The translations under genes and the position numbers were made by a program. The notes beneath the pieces are model-generated. The model worked only from the letters and a program-made list of their open reading frames with translations. It ran no database searches and was not told where the DNA came from. Positions 48,001 through 60,000 of a stretch of 64,000 nucleotides of DNA are shown here, piece after piece; the first letter of the stretch is position 1, and every line of letters begins with the position of its first letter. The stretch lies in contig NZ_FNOH01000003.1 of the NCBI RefSeq assembly GCF_900106535.1, positions 124,001 through 188,000 of the forward strand, written 5' to 3'. This stretch comes from Myxococcus xanthus (GTDB taxonomy: Bacteria; Myxococcota; Myxococcia; Myxococcales; Myxococcaceae).

Positions 48001-51000
48001 ACGCCCGCCGCGTGGAGGATGCCATTGAGTCCGCCGAAGGTGTCCCGCACCCAGGCGATGAGCGCCTGACAGTCCTCGGCACGGGTGACGTCACAGGGGC
48101 GGTACTCCACGCGCACACCGGGCCGCCGCAGGGACTCCATGAATGCCCGCTGCGCATCCCCCGCCGGCGAACGGCCCGTGAGCACGATGGAGGCTTGCTC
48201 CGTGGCCTCGACGATGGTCTGCGCGAACCGCTTGCCCAGGCCGCCCGCGCCACCGGTGATGAGGTAGGTACCCCCCTTCCGCCAGAGTGGCGCCTCCGGG
48301 GCCGGCGCTGTCAGCTCCCGCCACCGGGTCACCAACACCTTCTCGTCCTGGAACAGGAGGTGCGGAAGCTCCGGCGCCGTGCTGCTGGACTGGAGCCGCG
48401 CGACCACTCGCTCGACGTCCGTTGGCGCGTCGACCTCCACCATCTGGAGCTGCAACGTCGGGTGCTCCAGTCGCGCCGTCTTGAAGAGACCGAGCAAGCC
48501 CCTCAGGGAGTCCCGCTCCGTGTCCTGCGTGGACACCACACACTGGAGCAGCGTCGCCTCGCGGCCTGCTTGCAACGCCATTCCCTTGATGGCCTCGAAC
48601 AGCTTCTGAACCAGCTCACGGAAGCGCTCCGGCGCGCTGGCGGCCGACGTCCCCATGACCACCTTCTGCGCCCCCTGAATCCGGTTCGCGGCGGCCTCGG
48701 CCACGGCGCTGGTGGCGCCACAGAAGACGAGCACCCGGCGCCGCGCCGCTGTGATAGGCGCGCTCGCGAGCGCCGTCTCCTCCCAGATGGGCGCGAACAG
48801 GAGGACGTGATTCTCGGCGCCAGCGCGCACACCGGCCGCGGGCACGGGCCGCGTGGAGAATCCCTTCAGGCGGACCCAGACCTTGCCGTCGCGGTCACAG
48901 AGGGAGATGGAAATCTTCTGCCGGTTCTTACCCGCGGCGCCGTCCGTCTCATCGCGCAGGTGAATCCAGACGTCCGAGGGAGCAGGCCCGTCCCACACCT
49001 CCAGCGCATCGAGCGCGAACGGAAGCGAGAGCTGTCCTCCCTCGTCCGAGTGCAGACCGAGGGCCGCCTGCAACGCGGCATCCAGCAAGCTCGGATGCAG
49101 GACGAACTGCCCCTGGCTGCTCAACACCTGCTCGGGGAGCACGGCCCGCGCCAGCACCTGGCCACGACCCACCGAGAGCTCTTGGAGCGCACGAAGCGTG
49201 GGTCCGTAGGTCAGCCCGGCCGACGCGAACGTCTGGTAGACGGCCGCGCCGCTCTGTCGCCGGTCCTGACAACCGGACTGGAGGACCGACAGGTCCACGC
49301 AAGGTGCAGTGGCCTCCTCGTCCGTCCCAGCGCCGATGCGCGCCCGCCCCTGACAGAAGAGCAGCGGCGCCTCGTCGGTGCCTCCGTAGATTTCGAAGAC
49401 GACGCTGCCGTCCTGCTCCGCCTCCAGACCGATGTGCACCTGCACCGGGGCGTCGGTCACGATGATGGGCCGTGACCAGACGACGTTCCGCAGTGTCACC
49501 TTGCCGGGAGGCGTCAGGCCACTGGCGTTCACCACCGCGGCGCGCGCCATCTCCAGGAAGGCCACGCCGGGCAGCACCTTGTCCTGGCCCACGACATGGT
49601 CTCGGAGGAAGAACTCCTCTCCCGTGAGGTGGGCGCTGTAGCGCTGCCCCCGCAGGTCGGACGAGTTCTCATGCACCAGCGGATGCAGGGCCGCCCGGCT
49701 GCCGGCCCGGACGCGGTTCTCCGCGCGCGCCGGCTTCGCTACCCAGTACTTCTCCTTCGCGAAGGGATAGGTGGGAAGGCTCCGTCGCCGGAGCTGCGCG
49801 CCGCCATGCAGCTTCGCCCAGTCGACGGGCATGCCACGCGTCCAGACCTCTAGGACCTTCGACAGCTTGCCCCGGGCCATCCACTTGGCCACCGCCTCCT
49901 GCATCTCCGCGTCATCCGCGAAGACGGACAGGAACTCCTTATGCCGCTTCACGTGGCCCCGGTACACGCTGTCCGCCAGCCCCCTGCCCTCGGTGAACTC
50001 GAGGAGCTTCTCCTTCAGCTCCTCCAACGAGCGCGCGAGTAGCCCCAGCCGTTCCTCCATCGCATCGCGGCCGACTTGCAGGGTGTACGCCACCGACGGC
50101 AGGTCCGCCTGCGACACCTCGCCTTGCTCCACGGCATGCAGCAACTGCCGCGCGCGCTCGATGAGGCGGGCCTCGTTCTTCGCCGACAGCACGATGAGGT
50201 GCGGCGCGTCTTGCGGAACCTCCGCGGCGGGCGCACTCGATGGCAGGTACTCCTCCACGACCACGTGGGCATTCACACCGCCGATGCCAAACGAGCTGAC
50301 GCCGGCCCGGCGCGGAACCACGTTGCCGGCGCCGTCCTCCAACGCGGGCCATGGCTGCGTCTCGCGCACGATGAAGAAAGGTGAACCGTCCAGACGGATG
50401 TGCCGGTTCAACTGCTCGCTGTGCAGGCTCTTGGCCAACGTCTTGTACTTCATCTGCAGCAGCACCTTGATGACGCCGGCGACGCCGGCCGCCAGCTCCA
50501 GGTGGCCGATGTTCGTCTTCACGGAGCCCAGGCCGCAGAAGGCGCGGTCCACGGGGCCCGCGCCGAGCGTCGGGTCCAGCGCGGTGAAGGCGCTCTTGAG
50601 CCCGTCGATTTCGATGGGGTCTCCCAGCGAGGTTCCCGTGCCGTGCGCCTCGATGAACGTGACGGTTCGCGGGTCGATGCCAGCTTGCGTGTAGGTCGCA
50701 TGCAGCAGCTCGGCCTGGGACTTGGGGCTGGGCGCGGTGGGCGAGTTCGTCCGTCCGCCATGCCCGGCGGCGCTTCCCCGGATGACGCCATAGATGTGGT
50801 CGCCATCCGCCTCGGCGAGGGAGAGGCGCTTCAGCATCAACATGCCCACGCCTTCACCGCGCACGTACCCGTTCGCCTGGTCCGAGAACGTCTTGCAGCG
50901 CCCATCCGGGCTCAACATGCCGGCCTTGTCGAAGCCAATGTGCCCCGCGGGCGTCGGGAGCGTGTTGACGCCGCCGACGATGGCCGTGTCGCACTCGCCC

Positions 51001-54000
51001 CGGTGGATGGCCAACATCGCCTTGTGCACCGCCACCAGCGAGCTGGAGCAGGCCGTCTCAATGGGTTCGCTCGGGCCCTTGATGTTGAGGAAGTAGCTCA
51101 TCCGGTTCGGGCCCACGGAGGGCACCGCGGCCGTCGACGCGTAGCTCTTGATTTCGGCGTTCGCCTGCTCGATGAGCGAGCCGTACCCGGCCTGTCCCGT
51201 GCCGATGAACAGCGCGGTCCGAGTACCCGACAGCGAGCTGGCGGAGTAGCCCGCGTCTTCCATCGCCAGCCAGACGTAGGTCATCAACAGGCGCTGCTGG
51301 GGGTCCATCAGCTCCGCCTCGGAAGGCGAGACGCCGAAGAAGAGCGGGTCGAACTCGTCGATGCCGTCGATGAACCCGCCCCACTTGATGAGCGTCTTCC
51401 CGGGCTCCTGATTCGCGTCGCCGTAGATCTCCCGCCAGTCCCAGCGGGACGCGGGAATCTCCTGGATGCAGTCGACACCGTCCCGCAGGTTCCGCCAGTA
51501 CGCCTCCAGGTCCTCGGCCATGGGGAAGCGGCCACTCATGCCGATGACGGCCAGTGGTTCGTCATTGCCATACGTGAGCGGTTCCGCGCTCCGAGACGGC
51601 CGAGGCATGCGTCGCAGCCGCCGTGCCTCCGCCTTCGGCCCCACCGCCTTCGTCGGCGCTGGTGTGTTCCCCGAATCGGCGCCTCGCTTGGCGACGACCA
51701 TGTACCGGTCGAAGTTCTGCCGGTACTTCTCAGCGAGGTGCTCGGACAACGCTGCAATGGTGGGCAGCTCGAAGAACAGCGTCGGCGTGAGCGACAGGCC
51801 ATACCCGTGGTTCAGCCGGCTGGTGAACTCCGTCAGGCTGATGGAGTCGAAGCCATACTCACTGAACTCCGTGTTGATCTCGATGTCACCCGCGCTGACC
51901 TTGACGGCCCGCGCGACCTCCGTGATGAGGACGCTGCGAATCTGGTCCCGCACCGAGCTTGGGTCCCCCAAGGGTCCGGCATCGGCCGGCGAGGCATCCA
52001 CCTCTTCTGCCGGAGCCAGGATTCGAGGCGCGGGCGCGGCGCGCAGCTCCTTCACCGGCCGCATCAGGAAGCCCTTGAGCCGGATGCACACCTGTCCGTC
52101 GTCCGCGAGCAGGTCCAGGTCCAGCTTCCGCACAGCCCCTCCCGCAGTGCTTCCCGCTGCGTTCCGGATCCAGACCCACAGCTGGGGCGGACAAGGAGCC
52201 AGAACCTCCACCGCATCCACCGAGAACGGCAACCCGATGGGAGCCGGCGACTCCTGCGCGCTCAGGCCGATGGTCGCCTGCAATGCCGCATCCATCAGCG
52301 AGGGGTGCAGGACGTAGGGCGCCACCGTCGAACCGAGGCCCTCCGGAAGGACGAGCCTCGCCAGGACCTGGTCAACGCCCTGATAGACGGCGCGGAGCGC
52401 CCGGTGCCCCGGTCCATAAGCGGCCCCCAGTGACGCAAAGGCCTGGTAGCACTGCTCGGCGGACAGCTCACCGCGCTGGCACTGCGACTTCAGGGCGGCC
52501 ACATCCACCGCCGCCGCGGGCTTCGGCTCGAAGAAAGTCACCAGGCCCTGGCTGTGGCAGACGTGCGTGTCGTCGGAGCCGCTGTGGATGTCGAATCGCA
52601 CGCGCCCATCGTCCTCGGGGAACAGCGACACGCGCAGCTCGGTCGTGGGCCCCTCCACCACCTGCGGCTGGGGCCACGTCACGTTCGTCACGCGAACGGG
52701 CCGGACGACCGCCGCCTCCTCCCCTTCGGCGAGCTGGAGCGCGGCACGCGCCATCTCCAGGTAGACGACGCCGGGCACCACCCGCTTGCCTAGAATCACG
52801 TGGTCAGCGAGGAAGAACTGGTCCGCGCTGAACACGGCCTCGTAGCCCTGCTGGCGGAGGTCGGAGACATTCCGCCGCAGCAGCGGATGCAGGGCGTCCA
52901 CGCCGCCAGCCCTCAGCGCTCCCCACGTGGGCACACCGGCAGGCTGTTCCCCTTCCGGGACCCAGTAACGCGTCCGGGAGAACGGGTACGTGGGCAGGCT
53001 CAGCCGCTGCGGCCGCTGGGCCCCGTACAGCCGGTTCCAGTCGAACGACAGTCCCTTGGTCCAGAGGTCGAGCAGCTTGTGGTACTTGCCCTTGCTCAAC
53101 CACGACGCAATGGCCTCCTGGAGGTCGTCGTCGCCCGTGAACACGGACAGCGCGTCCTTGTTCCGCTTCACGTGACCGCGGAACACCGCGTCGCCCGCGC
53201 CCGCGCCGTCCACGAAGGCACGGAGCTTCTCCTGGAGCCCGGCGATGGAGTCCACCAACAAGGCCAGGCGCTCCTCCATGGCGTCACGGCCCACCTGAAG
53301 CGTGTACGCAAGCGCGGGCAGGTGTTCGTCCCGGTACCCTTCCCGCTCCACCGCCTCGTGCAGCTGCCGGGCCTGTTGCCGCAGCTGCTCCTCCGTCCGA
53401 CCGGAGAGCACGCAGATGGCCGGCCCACGCAGCGGCGTCGGAGTCGCTTCGTGGCTTGGTACGTACTCCTCCACGACGACGTGAGCGTTGACGCCGCCAA
53501 AGCCAAAGGAGCTGACGCCCGCGCGCCGTGGCAACGGACGGCCGCTGGCATCCTTCAGCGCGAGCCAGGGACGGCCTTCCTGCACCACGTAGAAGGGCGA
53601 CCCCTTGAGCGCGATGTAGGGATTCAGCTCCTCACAATGGAGGCTCTTCGCGAGCACCCCGTGCCGCATCTGCAACAGCACCTTGACGAGCCCCGCCACA
53701 CCGGCGGCCAGCTCCAGGTGCCCGATGTTGCTCTTCACCGAGCCAATGCCGATGTGCGCGTCGGTGCCTTCAGCCGCCCCCGTCTTCTCGTAGAGGGAGT
53801 GGAAGGCGCTCTTGAGCCCGTTGATTTCGACCGGGTCTCCCAGCGACGTCCCCGTGCCGTGAGCCTCGATGTAGCCCGCCGTGCGTGGGTCCACGCCCGC
53901 GCGCAGCCAGGCGGCCTCGATGAGGTCAGCCTGGGCCTTGGGGTTGGGCGCCGTGAGTGAGTTCGCCCGGCCGCCGTGGTTCTCGGCGCTGCCCAGCAAC

Positions 54001-57000
54001 AATCCGTAGATGTGGTCCCCGTCGCGCTCGGCCAGACTGAGGCGCTTGAGGTACAGCACGCCCACGCCCTCGCCTCGCACGTAGCCGTCCGCGCCGCGAG
54101 CGAAGGCCTTGCAGCGCCCGTCCTCACTCAGCATCCCGGCCTTGCCGAAGCCGATGTGCGCGTCCGGGGTGACGATGGTGTTCACCCCGCCGACCAGGGC
54201 CGCGTCACACAGCCCCAGCTCGATGGCGAGGAGCGCGCGGTGCACCGCGACCAGGGAGCTGGAGCAGGCGGTCTCGATGGGCTCGCTGGGGCCATGGAGG
54301 TCCAGCAGGTAGCTCAGCCGGTTCGGTCCCACGGAAGGCACGGAGCCGGTGGCGGTGCTTCCCTTGATGGCGACGCCAGAACGCTCCAGCAGTGACGCAT
54401 AGCCGGTGTTGCCCGTTCCCACGAAGATGGCGGTGTTGCTGCCAGCCAGGCTCTGCGGCGCGTGACCCGCGTCCTCGATGGCGCGCCATACGTGCGTCAT
54501 CAAGAGCCGCTGCTGCGGGTCCATGATCTCGGCTTCCGACGGGGAGATGCCGAAGAACAGGGGGTCGAACTCGCCAACGCCTTCGATGAAGCCGCCGTGC
54601 CGGATGCGGGTCTTGTTGTCCTCCGCCGCCGGGTCGCCGAAGTAGTCTCGCCAGTTCCAGCGGTCCGCGGGGATCTCCTCGATGCAGTCACGCCCCGCCG
54701 CGAGGTTCCGCCAGAAGGCCGCCAGATCGGGGGCGCCGGGGAACGCGCCACTCATGCCGACCACCGCGACCGGCTCCCGCTGTCCCGGCACCTTCGCGAC
54801 CGCCGCCGGACTGAAGCCTGGTGAACGACGCCCTGAACGCCGGCTGACGGGAGGCGTCGGCAGCGTGTCTTCGGGCGACGTGTCGGCCACGGGGCCCGCC
54901 ACACCGCGATGCCTTTCGGCCAGCAGTGGCCGGTGCTCGCTGACCAGCCGTCCCACCAGGGCGTTGATGGTCGGGTGCTCGAAGAACACGGTGGGAGCCA
55001 GGTCCAGCCGGTACTCCCCAGCAAGCTGGTGCGCGAGGTCGGTCAGCGAGATGGAGTCGAAGCCCATCTCCTTGAGCTCGGCGTCGGCGTCGAGCTCCTC
55101 GAACGGAATCTTGAGGACCTTCGACACGACCGACATGAGGACCTGGCGGACCTGCGTCCTCAGGGTGTCGTCATCAATCGTCACGGCGCGCGCCGCGCCA
55201 GTCGCCGCGCGATGTGCCCCGCCCTCCTCCGACAAGGTCAGTCGGCGCTGGATGGCCTCCAGGTGCCCCGAGAGCACCATCAACTGGGCCGCATCCGTGC
55301 GCAGGCCGCGATAGAGCGCGTCGAAGGCCTGGGTGCTCGACAGTGCCGCCAGCCCCCACTCACGGACCTTGCGCTTCGCCGTGGCGGCATCGACCTGCAT
55401 GCCGCCCTCCTCCCAGAAGGGCCAGTTGACCGACAGCGTGCGCCCGGCACGTTCGCCAGTCCGAACCAGTGCGTCCCGGTGCGCGGCATAGCCATCCATG
55501 AAGGCGTTGGCCGCCGCGTAGTCCGCCTGGCCGATGTTGCCGATGGCGCCGGCAATCGACGAGAACACCAGGAACAGTTCCAGCGGCTCTCCGCGCGTCG
55601 CCAGGTCCAGGTTCACGATGCCCCGGACCTTGGGCCACGCCACTGCCTGCAGTTCCTCGGAGGTCTTGTCCCGGAGGTAGCGGTCACGCAGGAGGCCCGC
55701 CGCATGCACCACGGCCTTGATGGGGCCGAAGGCGCTCCGGACCTCTCGCACCAGGGCATCGACCGCGGTCAGGTCTCCGACGTCCGCCTGGCGGTACACC
55801 ACCTGCGTCCCTGTGCCGGCGATGCGCTCGATTCGCGCCGCCACTTCGGACGTTGGTGCCGAGCGCCCCACCAGCACGATGCTCGCTCCACGCGCGCGCT
55901 GAGCAATCTCCTCCGCGACCCGCAAGCCGAGGCGCCCCGCCCCGCCGCTGATGACGTAGACGCCACTGTCTGGCCAGGAAGCCGTGGCGACCGCGTCGGT
56001 GGACCGGGCCTTCCAGGTCGCGAGCAACCGGCGGCCCTCGTCGTAGCGCACGGAGTTTGAACCAAGCCCCCGCGCCTCGTTCCGCAACACCTCGACCATC
56101 TGGTCGATCGAAGAAGCGGGATGTGCGAGCAGCACCGTCTGGCCCACGATCTTGTCGTCCTCGAGCGCCGCGGTCTTGAGCATCCCACTCAGGCCATACA
56201 GCAGCAGGTCGGCCCCTGAAGCGGCCACCATTTGGACCAGCGCCTTGCCCGAGAGCCTTGATGTCGTGACTCGCTGGAGCACACCCAGCAACTGCGCGCT
56301 CGCATGGAGGAAGCGGTCCGCAACGGAGGCATGCGACGCGTCCACCGCCACGCACTCCGCACCGTCGAGCCGCGATGACAGCTGCGCCACGTCCACGCCC
56401 TGCATGCCGCACAGGATGACAACACGGTGTTCGAACGTCCCCGCATCGCCAGCGGGCAGCTCGCGAGGCACCCACTCCATCTGGAACAGTCCCGTTGCCA
56501 CGGAGGCCGACGGCTGCTCGGGAAGAGGCCGCAGGGAGAGTGCGTGGATGGAGACACGGACAGCGCCCTGTTCGTCGCACAAGTCGACGTCGAGCTTCCG
56601 TGCCATCCCCTCCCCGGTCCCGCTCCGCACGACCGCCCACATTCTTGGGATGCACGGGCCATGGACCACGACCTCTTCCACTGCGAACGGCAGCGCGGGC
56701 GCGGTGCCGCCTTCGTCGCCCAACACACCGACCACCGCTTGCAGCGCGGAGTCGACCAGCGCGGGGTGCAGCACGAACGATCGGCCGTCGCCCACCAGGT
56801 GCTCGGGCAGCTCGACCTCGCCCAGCGCTTGGCCGTGCCCCACCCGCACCCGGACAAGCGCACGGTGACCGGGCCCATAGTTCAAACCAAGCCGGGCGAA
56901 GGTCTCGTAACACTGCTCCCGGCTCAGGACGCGCAGGGTGCAATCCGCCTCCAGCCGCCGGAGGTCATGGCGCGGCGCCACGCGCTCCTGCAACTCCGCC

Positions 57001-60000
57001 AGACCGCGGCAATGGACGGTGCGCTCCCCCGCTGCGTCGGGCGCGGAATGAATCTCGAACGTCAGCCGCCCCGCATCCTGCGCATGAAGCGCGACTCCGA
57101 CCTCCGCCGCGTCATCCACCACCAAGGGCGAGGTCCAGACCATGTTCCTGAGGACAGGTATCCGGCCCACCGCTTCGTCCGCCCATGCGTCACTGGCCGC
57201 GAAGCGAGCCATCTCCAGATAGGCCGCGGCGGGCAGGACTTTGCGCCCGTTGACCTGATGGTCCGCCAGGTAGAAGGCGTCGCCCCGGAGCGTGCTGCTG
57301 TAGCGCTGCTCAGCCAGGACGGAGCTGTTGCGGTGGACGAGGGGGTGAAGCACCGCGCCGCCTCTCACCGTGGAGACGGCCTGCGCCTCCACCACGGGCG
57401 GGGAGTAACGCTTCTTCGAGAACGGGTACCCCGGGAGGCGCAGCCGACGAGGCGTGTGCGTCGCGTACAGCCGCCGCCAGTCGACATCCACGCCCTGCGT
57501 CCAGAGGTCCGCGACCCTCCGGAGCTTCCCCTTGTGCAGCCAGCTTTCGAAGAGGACCCGTCCGTCCTCGTCAGCGGCCAGGGCGGAGATGCTCGCTGCC
57601 GTGCGCTTCGCCTGCCCCGACAGCACGGCCGCCGACGGCCGGCCAGAGAGATACGCGGCCAGCGCCTCCTGCAAGGCTTCCCGCGAGCCCGCCAGGATGG
57701 CCAACCGGTGCTCCAGCATCTCGCGGCCGACTTGCAGGGTGTACGTCAGGTCTCGAAGGTCCACGTCCGGCGTGGCCGAGATGAACGCCGCCATCGATTG
57801 AGCCAGCTCCTTGAGCTGCACCTCCGTCCGGGCCGATAGCGTGAACACCACGGGCGCCGCCGGTGACACGGCATCCCCCGCGACGGTCCGCGACTGGGAC
57901 GGTGCCTCCTCCAGCACGACGTGCGCGTTGGTGCCGCTGAAACCGAACGAGCTCACACAGGCCCGTCTGACGGGGACGCCAGTCCAGGGCTTCAGCTCCG
58001 TGTTGACGTAGAACGGCGAGCCTTCGAGCGCGAGGTGCGGATTGACGGCCTCGAAGTGGAGGGTCGGCGGCAGGGACTGATGCCGCATGGCCATCAGCAC
58101 CTTGAGCACACCGGACACGCCGGCAGCCGTCATGAGGTGGCCGATGTTGCTCTTCACCGAGCCCAGCGCGCAGTAGTGCTTCCGCGCCGAGTGCTCTCGG
58201 AAGGACTCGACCAGGGCCTCGACCTCGATGGGGTCGCCCAGCCGAGTGCCGGTACCGTGCGCCTCCACCAGAGAAATGGTGTCCGCGTCGATGCCAAAGC
58301 GGCGATACACCTCGCGCTCGAGCGCGGCCTGCGACTTCGCACTGGGCGCGGTGATGCCATTCGTCTTCCCGTCTTGATTGACGCCCCACCCCCGGATGAC
58401 GCCGGCAATCGGGTCGTCGTCGCGCACGGCATCCGACAGCCGCTTGAGCAGGAGTACGCCCACACCCTCGCCAGGGACGAAGCCGTTCGCGCGCGCATCG
58501 AAGGTAAAGCAGCGGCCATCCTTCGACAGCATGCCGGCGTCGCTGCTCATGATGTGCATCGCCGGTCCGAAGGCGACGTTCACACCACCCGCCAAGGCCA
58601 GGTCGCAGTTCCGCAGGACGAGGCTGTCACACGCCTGCGAGATGGCCACCAGGGAAGACGAGCAGGCCGTTTCAATGGCCAGGCAGGGGCCCTTGAGGTT
58701 CAGCAGGTAGGAGATGCGGGCGGCGAGGATGGACGTCGCGCCTCCCATCAGCGCCTGGGCGTTGAGGTCACCGCCACGCAGGTCACGCCCGTAGTCCGTG
58801 GGCCCGCAGCCCACGAAGACGCCGCAGCGCGTATCCGACAACGAGGAGGGCCGGATGGCCGCGTCCTCGATACAGTGCCAGCACGCAGCGAGAAACAGCC
58901 GCTGCTGCGGGTCCATCCGCTCGGCTTCCGCCGGGGAGATGCCGAAGAAGAGCGGGTCGAAGCTCTCCGCATCCTCCAGCACGCCCAGCCACTTGCTGTA
59001 GCTCTTCCCCGGCGTGTTCCCGTCGGCGTCGTAGTGCTCCGCCACCGACCAGCGCCCGGCGGGCACCTCCGAGATGCAGTCCACGCCCCGGGCGATGTTC
59101 TGCCAGAACTGCGCAAGATCACTCGCGCGCGGGAACTTGCCCGCCATCCCAATCACCGCCACCGGCTCCATGTCCTGGGTCACCGGGCGCTCCGTCCGAA
59201 CCTCAGGTGGGGACACCGGCACGGTGGGCTTCGAAGGCGCGGAGGACTCGAAGCGCTTGCGGTGGCGAACCATCGCCTCGATGCACGCCTCCGTGCGGTC
59301 GACGACCTCCTCCGCCGTGTGACTGAGGACCACCTTGCCAATGTGCTTGCCCTCGCTCACGTACTGGAGGGCGTCCTGAAGCTTCCGGACCGGGTAGACG
59401 CGCGAGACAATGGGAACGATCTCCCCCGCGCTCGCCATGGCGGCCATCTCATCCAGCAGGCGGTGCGCCCCCAGGCGCCCGGCGAACCCGACCCTGCGCA
59501 GGTCGATGCTGTGGAGGGTCTGGTTCTGCACCAGCCGGGACAGGTCCAGCTTCGGGCTGGTCTTCAGGGCGTGCACCGCGATTTCGAGGTAGCGCCCGAA
59601 AGGAGCCAGGGAGTCGATCCCCTTCTGGATCGCCTCGCCGGACACCATGTTGAGCACCACGTCCACGCCCCGCCCACCGGTCTGATTCCGAATCTCCGGC
59701 GCGAAGTCACCGGTGTAGTCGATGACGTGTGGAACGCCGATGCGCTCGAGCACCTTGCGCTTGTCATCACGGCTGGAGCTGCCGTGACAGATGCACCGCT
59801 TCAGGTGGGCCAACTGCAAGGCCATGAGCCCACAGCCACCGGTCGCGGTCTGCACCAGCACGTGCTCGCCCTCGGCGAGCTTGCCCATCTCAAAAGCGTA
59901 ATAGACGGTCGAAAAGACCACCGGCAGGCTGCAAGCCTCCTCGAACGTCAACGTCGCGGGCTTCCGCACGGCGTTGTCCGCCGGCACGTTGACCTTGGAG

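Noticed and set aside
51500-54775. Module 2 of TaO as a non-elongating KS0 module
   Set aside because: KS2 keeps the Cys, the His of HGTGT and the His of NIGH, so loss of condensing activity is not indicated by the sequence.
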